Positions 7,404-15,499 of a stretch of DNA of 64,000 bases are shown piece by piece. Under the pieces are notes generated by a model. The model ran no database searches, was not told where the DNA came from, and saw nothing but the letters and a program-made list of their open reading frames with translations. Positions within the stretch are counted from its first letter, which is position 1, and each line of letters opens with the position of its first letter. The DNA is from an uncultured Lachnospiraceae bacterium (GTDB lineage: Bacteria; Bacillota; Clostridia; Lachnospirales; Lachnospiraceae), in assembly GCA_947625015.1 (NCBI GenBank), contig CANQMR010000017.1, forward strand, positions 1 through 64,000, read 5' to 3'. The translations under genes were made by a program, and so were the position numbers.

Positions 7404-9404
7404 TTATACCCGGAATGCATCTACCGTATCATTCAACGCCTCGCTTAACTCAGAAAGCTCTTTGACCTTCTGCAAAACAACATCTGAACTGGTATCTGAT
7501 TTTTGGGCAGATACGCCGATAGTGGACATATATTCTGCGATGTTGCCGGTCAATTCCACAATAGCGGAGATTGACTCATTGATACCGGTCATGCTTGCGC
7601 TCATTTCCTCTGAAGAAGCCCCCAAATCTGCGGATACCTCATTGTAAAATACGGCGTCCTGTTCATACTGCCTTGCTATGGAAATCATATTCTCGTAATC
7701 TGCCACTACTTTGTCATTCATGAACTGCAAAAGCTTCTGGGAATAGTTAGACAGATTGGACACGCTTTTCACAATGGTTCCGGTTACCTGCTGAATCTTA
7801 TCCACAGCCTCCCTGGAATTATCCGCCAGAACACGAATCTCCTCTGCCACCACTGCAAAGCCCTTTCCTGCCTCCCCGGCTCTCGCCGCCTCAATTGATG
7901 CATTCAACGCCAGCATATTGGTCTGGGCGCTGATGGATAATATCTCCTCTGTCAATGTATTAATCTGGTCTACCTGCTTGCTGCTGGCAATGGCGCGCTC
8001 TAACTCGCCCTTCGTCTCATTATACAGATGGTTCGCCTGGTTGCTGGACTCAAGGGAATTATTATACAGCTCCCTTGCCCTTGCCATGATATCACTGGAC
8101 TGCTGCGCCGCCTCGCTGGCCTTATCCGCAATCGTATCAATTGCATTGCCAAGCTCATTTCCTGTCTCATTAATGGTCTCTGCCAGAGAGCTTGCCTCCT
8201 CGGTCTGCCCGGAAACTTCAGAAACCGCGCCGGTAATATCCGTTATACTGGCATGCAGTTCTGTCATCTCGCCAAATGCAGACTCGGTAATCCGTCCAAT
8301 CCGGTCCGCCTCATCCTTGGTACTCAAAATAATCCCCCGGATCTGCTCCTTGACATTGGCCGTTGCAACGGTAATCTGCTCCGTCTCATCTTTAAATTCT
8401 GCCGGTATCGTATCCTGTGTCACAACATTCTCAGAAAAATCACCGGAAGCAAACTGCTTCAAGGTCTGTATCGGCTCTAACAGCTTGCCGATTACGCCCG
8501 CCATAATTACGATTACCAGCACAATCGCCACAACCGCAATAATCACTGCCACTAAAACCATGGCGTTCAGCGCGCTTTTCACATTTGCAGACGGTACGGC
8601 AACTCCTAACTTCCAGTTACAGCTGTCAACCGCCCCTATCGCAAAATAGCTCTTGGTTCCATCATAATCCTTGGTCTTTACAATCTCACCGCCGGCACTG
8701 CTCACCAGAGAATCCAATTCCGGCATGACATCTTTGACAGCCGTTGCCGTCTCCTCCGTAGGTTCATATGTATCATTCTTATGCGCAATATAATTATTGC
8801 TGCTGTCTACCAAAAATCCGTACGCGCCCTGTTCATAGTTAATGCTGGCGGTTAAATCTGTAACCGTAGTCAGCGTTACATCAGCGCCGATTACTGCCGC
8901 CAGTTCTCCGTCTACATACACCGGTGACGCAATGGTGGCGCACATCTGGTTCGTCAGCACATCCCAGTAAGGATCTGTCACCACTGTAATCCCCGCATCT
9001 GCCGCCTGCTGATACCAGCCACGTTCTACCGGGTCATAGCCCTCCGGAATCTCTGCTTCCGGGTTCGACTGATAAAAACGGGAATCTGCCGTTCCACAGT
9101 ACAGATTCAAAAGTTCGTCCCGTCCCTCTGCATGGGTGTTGACCACTTTCTGCAAAAAGTCCTCTGCCATATCTCCTGCCGCTTCAATGCTGTTGGCCGT
9201 ACCTTCCGCCATCATCTTCTCATCCACAATCCATGTATTGATTGCTTCTGCATATTTATCCGCCTGAAGCTGTAACTCATTTTCCGATTTCTTCGTAAGC
9301 GTATTGCTGGCAATCATAACGATACCAAAAGTTGTCAAAATAATAATTGCCACCACGATTAAAATTACGCTGGTGGTCAGCTTCCCTTTAATTGTCTTTC
9401 TCAT
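7404..9404 (-). CDS. Methyl-accepting chemotaxis protein with a dCache-type sensor
   Basis: A chemoreceptor of 666 residues from the start chosen here. It has an N-terminal membrane helix (about 10-35), a long extracytoplasmic dCache-like domain ([14 protein letters not shown], then [13 protein letters not shown] and DPYWD), a second membrane helix near 280-305, a HAMP region and a cytoplasmic signalling hairpin with the conserved tip [20 protein letters not shown]. It should relay ligand binding to CheW/CheA; no che genes are in the window. The longest frame begins 29 codons earlier, at 9491. The ATG at 9404 is preferred because AAGGGA lies 8 bases upstream and a full SigA promoter lies inside the extra 29 codons, so that part cannot be translated from this promoter. 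Confidence 0.93.
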   Translation of the reverse strand: MRKTIKGKLTTSVILIVVAIIILTTFGIVMIASNTLTKKSENELQLQADKYAEAINTWIVDEKMMAEGTANSIEAAGDMAEDFLQKVVNTHAEGRDELLNLYCGTADSRFYQSNPEAEIPEGYDPVERGWYQQAADAGITVVTDPYWDVLTNQMCATIASPVYVDGELAAVIGADVTLTTVTDLTASINYEQGAYGFLVDSSNNYIAHKNDTYEPTEETATAVKDVMPELDSLVSSAGGEIVKTKDYDGTKSYFAIGAVDSCNWKLGVAVPSANVKSALNAMVLVAVIIAVVAIVLVIVIMAGVIGKLLEPIQTLKQFASGDFSENVVTQDTIPAEFKDETEQITVATANVKEQIRGIILSTKDEADRIGRITESAFGEMTELHASITDITGAVSEVSGQTEEASSLAETINETGNELGNAIDTIADKASEAAQQSSDIMARARELYNNSLESSNQANHLYNETKGELERAIASSKQVDQINTLTEEILSISAQTNMLALNASIEAARAGEAGKGFAVVAEEIRVLADNSREAVDKIQQVTGTIVKSVSNLSNYSQKLLQFMNDKVVADYENMISIARQYEQDAVFYNEVSADLGASSEEMSASMTGINESISAIVELTGNIAEYMSTIGVSAQKSDTSSDVVLQKVKELSELSEALNDTVDAFRV

Positions 9405-9438
9405 TAGCCATGTCCCTTCTTTTTTTGTTATATGCGTA

Positions 9439-9467
9439 ATTATATTACTTTTAATACGCTTTTTCAA
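9439..9467 (-). promoter_or_regulatory. SigA promoter of the chemoreceptor gene
   Basis: TTGAAA (9462-9467) and TATAAT (9439-9444) are separated by exactly 17 bases on the minus strand. The start site falls near 9432, upstream of the AAGGGA ribosome site. Confidence 0.75.
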
Positions 9468-9509
9468 CAACTTTTTACCAGTCATTTTCATTCTATAAGG
9501 GACATAAGC

Positions 9510-10055
9510 CTATGCCTCCGGTGCTGCCTCGCCTCCTGTTTCTGCTGTATCTGCCGTCTCCCCGGCTGCTTCCGCAGCCGGTTCTGCACCTTCTGAAGCC
9601 GACTCATTCTCCAACGCCCGCAGTTTATCCCGCATTTCTTTGTCTTCCTCTTCTTCAAACAAAGATTTGTGTTTTTTATGCTTCCGGCTCTGGGAAAGGG
9701 CTGCGGACATCTTGGCGGCCTGATATAGTTCATTGCTGTACTCCATCAGTTTCCGCTCGTCCTTTGCCGGTACGCGATCCCCCTTGGAAATCCGTCTGGC
9801 AATCTCCATGATCTTCCCTAAGTCCTCCATCGCCTTTCCCTGCGCTTTTGCAGACTCCTTCTGCGCCTCTAGCTCCTGCTGCCACATATCTTTCATCTCA
9901 TCGGAAATCTCAACGGTTACCTGCTCCCGTTCCTTCGATTTCTCCTTTTCCGCTAAAGGATTTCCCGCTTCTAAAGCCGCTGCGCTGCCCGCCGCCTGTC
10001 CGGTAATATAATTTGTCTGTACGCCTTTTTGGTCCATCGCCTGATTAATCTTCAT
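9510..10055 (-). CDS. Unrecognised charged, Ala/Glu-rich protein
   Basis: I do not recognise this family. The 181-residue product is highly charged and probably cytoplasmic. It has a helical central part (about 45-130, EISDEMKDMWQQELEAQKESAKAQ), a basic patch (SRKHKKHKSLFEEEE) and a low-complexity C-terminal tail rich in Ala, Glu and Thr. No signal peptide or membrane segment is visible. The ATG at 10055 follows a strong AGGAGGGCGG; the frame extends 32 codons further upstream but across the promoter region. It precedes the chemoreceptor on the same strand and has a SigD-like promoter, so a role linked to motility or chemotaxis is possible but is inference only. Confidence 0.75.
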   Translation of the reverse strand: MKINQAMDQKGVQTNYITGQAAGSAAALEAGNPLAEKEKSKEREQVTVEISDEMKDMWQQELEAQKESAKAQGKAMEDLGKIMEIARRISKGDRVPAKDERKLMEYSNELYQAAKMSAALSQSRKHKKHKSLFEEEEDKEMRDKLRALENESASEGAEPAAEAAGETADTAETGGEAAPEA

Positions 10056-10098
10056 ATCCGCCCTCCTACTCAATCCGTTCCCGATTGCTTTATTATAT

Positions 10099-10126
10099 AT
10101 ATCGGAAAATTGAGGCCATACATTTA
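10099..10126 (-). promoter_or_regulatory. SigD (flagellar sigma) -like promoter
   Basis: The minus strand has TAAA (10123-10126), then 16 bases, then TCCGATAT (CCGATAT at 10099-10105). This matches the SigD pattern TAAA-N14-16-GCCGATAT at all but one base. It would drive the unknown gene at 9510-10055. A TATAAT overlaps just downstream but lacks a partner -35 box. Confidence 0.5.
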
Positions 10127-10158
10127 TATAAAAGGGGCAGTTATCACGCAAGCCCTCC

Positions 10159-10293
10159 TTAGTGGCACCCTCTGCATTTTGAGCAGTCGCCCCCGCATTG
10201 CAGGGATTTCCCGTTCTTTTTATCCCTTACCATGCTGCGGATTGCCGCTGCCACCATTAAAATGACCAATGCACCGATAAGAATTGTTCCCAT
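10159..10293 (-). CDS. FeoB-associated Cys-rich membrane protein
   Basis: A 44-residue protein with one N-terminal membrane helix (MGTILIGALVILMVAAAIRS), a short basic stretch and a Cys-rich tail (QCGGDCSKCRGCH) with five cysteines. This is the layout of the small FeoB-associated proteins found next to feoB in Firmicutes, thought to assist ferrous iron handling. The start follows AGGAGG. It lies 30 bases downstream of feoB on the same strand, at the end of the iron operon. Confidence 0.9.
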   Translation of the reverse strand: MGTILIGALVILMVAAAIRSMVRDKKNGKSLQCGGDCSKCRGCH

Positions 10294-10323
10294 ACAAATC
10301 CCTCCTAAGGTTACAAACATCTG

Positions 10324-12471
10324 CTACTTTACACTGACAACATTTTTCATATTGACATTTAAGGTATTGCTCTCCTTATACGGCCTGAACAGCAGATAGA
10401 CAAAGAGCAGTACAAACAAAAATGCAATCACTGTTCCCACGCCAAAGGTTCCCGTAACAATCAGAGAACCAATCTGGAAAATACAAAGTCCTACAATATA
10501 CGCGAGAATACACTGATAACCAATCGCAAACCAGAACCATTTAATATTGTTCATCTCTCTCTTAATGGCGCCCATGGCTGCAAAGCAGGGAGCGCAGAGA
10601 AGATTAAATACCATATATGCATAAGCGGCAATCGGGGTGATAGTCGCTGCAAGCTGGCCCCAGATTTCTGCTCCGTCCTCTGCCACCTCGCCATAACCAA
10701 ATAAAATACCGAAGGTTGCCACCACATTTTCTTTCGCAATCAGGCCGGATACTGCGGCAACCGCCATCTTCCAGTTTCCAAATCCCAAAGGTTTGAATAT
10801 GGGCGCAATCACATTGCCGATGCCCGCCAAAATGCTGCTGTCAAGCTGGTCTGCCTCTAACATGATAAAGCTTCCGTCCACCCAGCCAAAGCCCTGTAAA
10901 AACCACAGCACAATGGTGGAAAGAAGAATAATCGTACCGGCCTTTTTGATGAAGGACCAGCCTCTCTCCCACATGCTTCTGAGCACATTGCCAACTGTCG
11001 GCCAGTGATAGGTAGGCAGCTCCATAACGAAAGGCGCCGGTTCCCCCGCAAACATCTTTGTCTTTTTTAAGATGATCCCGGAACAGATAATAGCCGCAAT
11101 TCCCACAAAGTAAGCGCTCCATGACACCCAGCCCGCATTGTCAAAAAATGCGCCGGCAATCAGGGCAATGATTGGCAGCTTTGCGCCACAGGGAATAAAT
11201 GTGGTGGTCATAATGGTCATTTTGCGGTCCCTGTCATTTTCAATAGTACGGGAAGCCATAATTCCCGGTACGCCGCAGCCGCTTCCAATCAGCATGGGAA
11301 TAAAGGATTTACCGGAAAGGCCAAACTTTCTGAAAATACGGTCCATAATAAAGGCAACCCTCGCCATGTACCCGCAACTTTCCAAAAACGCAAGGAAAAG
11401 AAACAAAATCAACATCTGCGGTACAAATCCAAGCACAGCGCCTACACCTGATACAATACCATCTGCGACCAGTCCCGTCAACCAGTCTGCGCAGTTGACA
11501 GACTCTAAGGCCGATGTCACTGCCGGAACAATCCATTCCCCGAAAAGCGTGTCGTTAGTCCAGCCGGTTACCCAGTCGCCTACCGTAGTCACAGACACAT
11601 AATACACAATGAACATAACCAGGGCAAAAATCGGCAGGGCAAGAAAACGGTTTGTAACCACCTTGTCAATCTTATCCGATATGGATAATCCGGCGCCCTG
11701 TTTCTTTTTCACGCAGTCGCCAATCACAGAGGCAATATAGACATATCTTTCATTGGTGATAATGCTTTCCGTATCATCATCAAACATATCCTCTAATTCT
11801 TTTATTTCCGCCGACACATCCGGCGCCTGGTCTAACTGTTCTGCAATCTTGTCATCTTTTTCCAACAGCTTAATGGCGAAAAACCGTTTCTGCTCCTCCG
11901 GTACGCTAAGCCTTTCTTCCACTCTCTGTATTACGTTTTCCACCCTCTCATCAAAAACGGCAGCCGGGGACTTTCCCTGTTTTTTTCCGGCAAGCTCCAC
12001 CGCTTTGGCCGCCGCCTTCTCAATTCCCGTTCCCTTAAGGGCGGAAATTTCAACCACCTCACAGCCTAAGTGCCGGCTTAACTTATCTATGTATACCTGC
12101 TCCCCTGTCTTTTCCAGCACATCCGCCATGTTGACCGCCAGAACAACCGGGATTCCCAGCTCCATAATCTGCGTGGACAGATACAGATTTCTTTCGATAT
12201 TCGTACCGTCAACAATGTTGATAATCGCGTCCGGACGCTCTGCAATCAGATAATTTCTGGCTACTACCTCCTCTAATGTATAGGGGGAAAGGGAATAAAT
12301 ACCCGGCAAATCCATGATGACTACATCCTTGTTGCCCTTTAATTTTCCCTCCTTCTTTTCCACCGTAACGCCCGGCCAGTTTCCTACAAACTGGTTAGAA
12401 CCGGTCAGGGCATTAAATAATGTTGTTTTACCGCAGTTTGGATTTCCTGCGAGTGCAATTTTTACTGACAT
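10324..12471 (-). CDS. feoB: Ferrous iron transporter FeoB
   Basis: A 715-residue GTP-gated Fe(II) importer. The N-terminal GTPase domain has G1 GNPNCGKT (8-15), G3 DLPG and the G4-like NMAD. It is followed by a helical GDI-like region and two Gate membrane modules with about eight to ten helices (GSGCGVPGIMASR and the later APCFAAMGAIKREM). Length is normal for the family. It follows two feoA genes and precedes the Cys-rich partner. Its 322-base leader is unusual, containing a long folded repeat (12521-12664) and an internal iron-box-like palindrome (12760-12773), so feoB may be controlled separately from feoA. Confidence 0.97.
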   Translation of the reverse strand: MSVKIALAGNPNCGKTTLFNALTGSNQFVGNWPGVTVEKKEGKLKGNKDVVIMDLPGIYSLSPYTLEEVVARNYLIAERPDAIINIVDGTNIERNLYLSTQIMELGIPVVLAVNMADVLEKTGEQVYIDKLSRHLGCEVVEISALKGTGIEKAAAKAVELAGKKQGKSPAAVFDERVENVIQRVEERLSVPEEQKRFFAIKLLEKDDKIAEQLDQAPDVSAEIKELEDMFDDDTESIITNERYVYIASVIGDCVKKKQGAGLSISDKIDKVVTNRFLALPIFALVMFIVYYVSVTTVGDWVTGWTNDTLFGEWIVPAVTSALESVNCADWLTGLVADGIVSGVGAVLGFVPQMLILFLFLAFLESCGYMARVAFIMDRIFRKFGLSGKSFIPMLIGSGCGVPGIMASRTIENDRDRKMTIMTTTFIPCGAKLPIIALIAGAFFDNAGWVSWSAYFVGIAAIICSGIILKKTKMFAGEPAPFVMELPTYHWPTVGNVLRSMWERGWSFIKKAGTIILLSTIVLWFLQGFGWVDGSFIMLEADQLDSSILAGIGNVIAPIFKPLGFGNWKMAVAAVSGLIAKENVVATFGILFGYGEVAEDGAEIWGQLAATITPIAAYAYMVFNLLCAPCFAAMGAIKREMNNIKWFWFAIGYQCILAYIVGLCIFQIGSLIVTGTFGVGTVIAFLFVLLFVYLLFRPYKESNTLNVNMKNVVSVK

Positions 12472-12520
12472 TTTCTACTCCTTTCTTTGGGATGGATGAA
12501 ACATAATTTACCTTTTTTAA

Positions 12521-12664
12521 GCTGTGTGATTTTAACCATACCAACGCAGGTGCCGCTTTCGCTTGGTTATGCCACGCAGCGGTACTAAATTCGTGCTTCG
12601 CACTCATTAAGTACCGGCGGGCATAAAAAACACCTGCTTATGGTATTGGTTAAAATTACACAGC
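12521..12664 (-). repeat. Structured leader repeat, copy A (upstream of feoB)
   Basis: This is the longest of four related copies in the window. In transcript orientation it folds as nested stems. The outer arm GCTGTGTAATTTTAACCA pairs with TGGTTAAAATCACACAGC. Inside it are GCAGGTG/CACCTGC, ATGCC/GGCAT, GGTACT/AGTACC and a GTGC/GCAC tip. Weaker pairing continues outward to about 12492 and 12692. Copies lie at 22006-22092, 23207-23396 and 57907-57939. All are just upstream of a gene and in the same orientation relative to it. Stem bases change together between copies. No protein or transposase is encoded. It could be a cis-acting RNA leader or a palindromic mobile repeat. Confidence 0.8.
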
Positions 12665-12759
12665 AATCTACGGTTTGATGATGTTTTATCCATAGGTTTT
12701 TATTACTTGTTGTGTTGAGTTAGCTTCTGCTATTTGTTGTTAGGGGTTGCTATTTTTTA

Positions 12760-12773
12760 TTAGTTATAACTAA
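12760..12773. promoter_or_regulatory. Iron-box-like palindrome between feoA and feoB
   Basis: TTAGTTATAACTAA is a perfect 14-bp palindrome with the TTAG...CTAA ends seen in DtxR/IdeR-type sites. Similar half-sites occur upstream of the first feoA (13364-13395) and nearby (GTTAG around 12719 and 12739). It may be a second control point for feoB. No clear promoter accompanies it. Confidence 0.5.
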
Positions 12774-12793
12774 CTTAGTGATAAAAAAATTTG

Positions 12794-13015
12794 TTATTCT
12801 ACTTCTATCATAGTGGCATCGGCTTTGCGCAGGGAAAGTTCATAGCCTCTTACCGTTACCTCTACCGGATCGCCTAACGGCGCAACCTTCCGCACGAAAA
12901 TCTGGACGCCCTTTGTAATGCCCATGTCCATGATTCTTCTCTTTACCGGACCGTCGCCGGTAAGTTTTTTCACTGTTACCGTCTCCCCGCAGGGAACCTC
13001 CTTTAATGTCTTCAT
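12794..13015 (-). CDS. feoA: FeoA-family protein (second copy)
   Basis: A 73-residue SH3-like FeoA protein: KEVPCGETVTVKKLTGDGPVKRRIMDMGITKGV, then the conserved APLGDPVEVTVRGYELSLRKADA. FeoA proteins associate with FeoB and support ferrous iron uptake. This is the more typical of the two copies because it keeps the DPVEVxVRGYELSLR core. It lies 67 bases downstream of the other feoA and 322 bases upstream of feoB. Confidence 0.95.
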   Translation of the reverse strand: MKTLKEVPCGETVTVKKLTGDGPVKRRIMDMGITKGVQIFVRKVAPLGDPVEVTVRGYELSLRKADATMIEVE

Positions 13016-13082
13016 GTAAACACTCCTTTACTAAATGAATACTATATCATCTTTTTTGTTAAGCCGTTCTCTCGATGAGAAA

Positions 13083-13292
13083 CTAAACCATGATGTGACA
13101 GGCCATATCCTTTCCAATGGCAACTCTGGAATCCTTCACATTGACAATCATGCTGCCATTAATCATGGACACAACCGTTACCGTACCGCCCGATACAAAA
13201 CCCAAATTCTCTAAGAACTGTCTGGTCTCCTCCTTACCGCCGATATGCTTTATAATGTTCGGCTCTCCTTCCTTTGCCATTGTAAGAGGCAT
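13083..13292 (-). CDS. feoA: FeoA-family protein (first copy)
   Basis: A 69-residue FeoA/SH3-like protein: MPLTMAKEGEPNIIKHIGGKEETRQFLENLGF, then GGTVTVVSMINGSMIVNVKDSRVAIGKDMA. It is more divergent than its neighbour; the usual DPxxxxVRG is replaced by GSMIVNVKDSRVAI. The start chosen (ATG at 13292) follows GGAAGGAGA; the frame extends nine codons further upstream without a ribosome site. It is the first gene of the iron operon and lies directly behind a promoter covered by DtxR-type half-sites. Confidence 0.9.
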   Translation of the reverse strand: MPLTMAKEGEPNIIKHIGGKEETRQFLENLGFVSGGTVTVVSMINGSMIVNVKDSRVAIGKDMACHIMV

Positions 13293-13363
13293 ATCACCAT
13301 CTCCTTCCCATATGCGCACATATAAATGGCGGAAAATACCACTGGTTTTTATTTGCCTTCTCT

Positions 13364-13395
13364 GTTAGTTTATTCTAACTTTAATTAGTTGTCAA
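13364..13395 (-). promoter_or_regulatory. feo promoter with overlapping DtxR-type operators
   Basis: On the minus strand TTGACA (13390-13395) and TAAACT (13367-13372) are 17 bases apart. The spacer contains CTAATTAAAGTTAG and the -10 box lies inside GTTAG-N6-CTAAC (13364-13379). These overlapping TTAG/CTAA half-sites resemble DtxR/IdeR boxes and would let a metal-loaded repressor block RNA polymerase. The divergent regulator gene at 13489 is the obvious candidate. Confidence 0.7.
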
Positions 13396-13488
13396 TAACT
13401 TTTTCTAAAAAATAAAAAAATTTTCCCTCTCTTCATTATTTATGGTACAATAATATTACATTTTATCGGAAATACCTGGGAGGATATG

Positions 13489-13863
13489 ATGAAGATTAAC
13501 GAATCAGCGGAAAATTATTTAGAGACCATATTAATCCTTAGTAAATCCCTGCCTGTAGTGCGCTCTGTAGATGTTGCAACAGAACTGGGATTTAAAAAGT
13601 CCAGCGTCAGCATTGCCATGAAGAATCTGCGGGAAAAGGGACACATTACCGTCTCCGACGCCGGTTATATCACGCTGACCTCCTCCGGAAGGGAGATTGC
13701 CGAGATGATTTATGAGCGACACGAGCTGTTTACCTCCTGGCTGGTCAGCCTTGGGGTAGACGAAAAAACCGCCGCCGAGGACGCATGTAAGATGGAGCAT
13801 GTAATCAGCAAGAAAAGTTTTGAGGCAATCAAGAAAAATATTCCGAATTTTACGAAAAAATAA
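13489..13863 (+). CDS. DtxR/MntR-family metal-dependent regulator
   Basis: A 124-residue protein with a winged helix at the N-terminus (INESAENYLETILILSKSLPVV, then VATELGFKKSSVSIAMKNLREKGHI) and a metal-binding/dimerisation region (EMIYERHELFTSWLVSLGV, EDACKMEHVISKKSFEAI) with the Glu, His and Cys residues expected of the DtxR family. It lacks the C-terminal SH3-like domain of long members, as in MntR. Two adjacent ATGs occur (13486 and 13489); the second has the better distance from GGGAGG. It is divergent from the feo operon, whose promoter carries matching half-sites, so Fe(II)-dependent repression of feo is inferred. Confidence 0.92.
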   Translation: MKINESAENYLETILILSKSLPVVRSVDVATELGFKKSSVSIAMKNLREKGHITVSDAGYITLTSSGREIAEMIYERHELFTSWLVSLGVDEKTAAEDACKMEHVISKKSFEAIKKNIPNFTKK

Positions 13864-13881
13864 TACAATCGAAACAGAAAT

Positions 13882-14496
13882 TTAATCTTCCTTTGTCAAT
13901 ACTTTCCTCTGCCAGCTTCGTTTTCCGCACTTCGGGCATTTCATGTATCTCGTCCTGCCGGTATGCGGCGCAAGATTGGTTTGCCAGTAAGTCGGTACAT
14001 GTCTGTGACCGCAATTTTGGCACTCATAATATCCGGTTTTCTGCTCAATGCCTACTGCAATAAAAGCAACTGTATCTATCATTGCAGCAGCAAATACAAT
14101 AAGCGTCCCTCGCAGCCATGCAGGCATCACAACAAATGAAGCCACAAATATTATGACGAGTCCGGCAAGGACAGCCGGAAGGACAATCCAGTATTCCGTC
14201 TTTAACATCTGCCTGTTTTTTTCTTCGATTTCCCTTTTCATTGCCAGCAGATTTTCTTCTGCCCGCTTGTCATATGATTCTGCCATAATTCTTTCGCCCG
14301 ACAGGAGTTCATTGACATTGATTTTCAGAAAATTACACAATTCCAGCATAATTCCGGAATCCGGCATGGATTTTCCCGTTTCCCATTTGGATACCGCCCG
14401 GTCACTGATGCCGAGTTTCTCGGCAAGGGCTGCCTGGGTCATTCCCTGTTCTTTTCTGCATGACGCTATGAATTTTCCTATTTTGATTTGATCCAT
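13882..14496 (-). CDS. XRE-type regulator with membrane helices and a zinc ribbon
   Basis: A 204-residue protein in three parts. First is an XRE helix-turn-helix (about 5-60: IGKFIASCRKEQGMTQAALA, then SDRAVSKWETGKSMPDSG). Next are two membrane segments (about 100-150). Last is a zinc ribbon with CQNC and CPKC pairs (about 155-195). Similar HTH-membrane proteins occur in Clostridia, but their signals are mostly unknown. The ATG at 14496 is preferred over the upstream GTG because the latter overlaps the GGAGG ribosome site. It converges on the DtxR-type gene with only 18 bases between stop codons and no obvious terminator. Confidence 0.85.
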   Translation of the reverse strand: MDQIKIGKFIASCRKEQGMTQAALAEKLGISDRAVSKWETGKSMPDSGIMLELCNFLKINVNELLSGERIMAESYDKRAEENLLAMKREIEEKNRQMLKTEYWIVLPAVLAGLVIIFVASFVVMPAWLRGTLIVFAAAMIDTVAFIAVGIEQKTGYYECQNCGHRHVPTYWQTNLAPHTGRTRYMKCPKCGKRSWQRKVLTKED

Positions 14497-14696
14497 ATCG
14501 GGCACCTCCTTTCATGGCTAAAATATATCGGAAATCAATGCGAATTAACACGAACCGGCAGTTGATTTCTGCGTACTCTACCGTAGGTTGAGTGCCTGTA
14601 AAATGCGCAATTTTCTTCGAGTATATCAAAAACATTCTCCGCTTTCAACTTCGTAAATGGAAATCTAAAATTTCCTTAAAGATATCGCCAAAATAC

Positions 14697-14725
14697 TTGA
14701 CATTGTAAACCAAAATGTTTACAAT
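14697..14725 (+). promoter_or_regulatory. Promoter/operator of the DinJ-YafQ-like pair
   Basis: TTGACA (14697-14702) and TACAAT (14720-14725) are 17 bases apart. The perfect inverted repeat TTGTAAAC-N6-GTTTACAA (14703-14724) fills the spacer and overlaps the -10 box. This is the expected arrangement for autorepression by the antitoxin or toxin-antitoxin complex. Confidence 0.85.
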
Positions 14726-14753
14726 AAAGACATAATTGAAAGGAGATGATTAT

Positions 14754-15026
14754 ATGCCTACCACTCCAACACAAATTCGTATTGATTCAAATATTAAGCG
14801 TGAAGCAACAGCCCTTTTTTCAAACCTTGGTTTGGATATGTCAAGTGCGGTAAATCTTTTTCTTTATCAGTGTGTCCTTCGCGGTGGTCTGCCTTTTGCA
14901 GTAGAGGTTCCGCAATACAGTAACAAAACGCTCAACGCAATGGCCGAAGCCAGAAAAATATCCCGCGATCCTGACATCAAGGGGTACAACAGCATGGAAG
15001 AACTAAAGGCGGCACTTGATGACTGA
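14754..15026 (+). CDS. RelB/DinJ-family antitoxin
   Basis: A 90-residue antitoxin. The N-terminus (PTQIRIDSNIKREATALFSNLGLDMSSAVNLFL) is the ribbon-helix-helix DNA-binding region of the RelB/DinJ family, and the C-terminal half would wrap the toxin. The ATG at 14754 follows AAAGGAGA; the frame can be read from a TTG 18 bases earlier, but that overlaps the ribosome site. The stop codon overlaps the toxin start (TGATG), so the two are translationally coupled. It should neutralise the YafQ-like toxin and repress the promoter at 14697. Confidence 0.93.
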   Translation: MPTTPTQIRIDSNIKREATALFSNLGLDMSSAVNLFLYQCVLRGGLPFAVEVPQYSNKTLNAMAEARKISRDPDIKGYNSMEELKAALDD

Positions 15027-15304
15027 TGTACCAAGTCAAATTCACCACAGCTTACAAGAAAAGCTATAAGTTAATGAAAAAGCGCGGTCTTGATGTTTCT
15101 CTTTTAGATAATGTTGTTGATCTGTTGCGTCAGGGCAGGCAGCTCGATAAAAAATATCAGGATCACAGTCTGTCTGGTAACTTTGCTGGTTTCCGGGAAT
15201 GCCACATTAAGCCTGACTGGCTTCTTGTCTATCTGATCGAGGACAATGTATTAACCTTGACGCTTGTAGATACGGGCTCTCATTCCGATATTTTTAAAAA
15301 ATAA
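15026..15304 (+). CDS. YafQ-family mRNA interferase toxin
   Basis: A 92-residue RelE-superfamily toxin of the YafQ type: YQVKFTTAYKKSYKLMKKRG, LDKKYQDHSLSGNFAGFRECHI, KPDWLLVYLIEDN and the C-terminal TGSHSDIFKK. The His residues of DHSL and GSHSDIF and the central Arg/Asp region are the family's catalytic features; such toxins cleave mRNA on the ribosome. It overlaps the antitoxin by one base. Length is normal, so the module looks intact. Confidence 0.93.
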   Translation: MYQVKFTTAYKKSYKLMKKRGLDVSLLDNVVDLLRQGRQLDKKYQDHSLSGNFAGFRECHIKPDWLLVYLIEDNVLTLTLVDTGSHSDIFKK

Positions 15305-15410
15305 ACCACTTCAGGAATAGACAAAAGTCTTAGATAACCTTTTTACAACCACTGCACATTTTTGACATGGGCACCTCGTTTTTTTCCCTGTTTTTTGTTG
15401 AAAAATACCT

Positions 15411-15439
15411 TTGACTTTCAATGTACAAATTCATAAAAT
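15411..15439 (+). promoter_or_regulatory. SigA promoter upstream of the MATE exporter
   Basis: TTGACT (15411-15416) and TAAAAT (15434-15439) are exactly 17 bases apart. The start site is predicted near 15446, the first base of the leader hairpin. Confidence 0.7.
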
Positions 15440-15445
15440 AATTTT

Positions 15446-15499
15446 AAACGAGTGGCAGATACTGCGTAAATCCAGTTATCTGCCGCTCGTTTATTTTTT
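15446..15499 (+). terminator. Terminator-like hairpin in the MATE leader (candidate attenuator)
   Basis: AAACGAGTGGCAGATA (15446-15461) pairs with TATCTGCCGCTCGTTT (15477-15492) with one mismatch, followed by ATTTTTTT. It begins at the predicted start site and ends about 20 bases before the MATE start codon. It would stop or limit transcription of the exporter unless bypassed. The preceding toxin gene ends 140 bases upstream, so it could also be that operon's terminator. Confidence 0.65.

Noticed and set aside
7918..8649. 243-codon plus-strand frame opposite the chemoreceptor gene
   Set aside because: It is a reading-frame shadow of the methyl-accepting domain; it lacks a ribosome site and any family resemblance.
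12475..12612. Upstream ORFs beginning MSAKHEFSTAA in copies A and C of the leader repeat, and MSAQREFSAN in copy D
   Set aside because: No ribosome site precedes any of these ATGs, lengths differ greatly between copies, and the base changes follow hairpin pairing rather than codon use. They are more simply explained by the conserved hairpin.
14530..14571. GAAATCAA...TTGATTTC inverted repeat upstream of the XRE gene
   Set aside because: The arms are only 8 bp around a long AT-rich interval, with no link to promoter boxes; too weak to call an operator.
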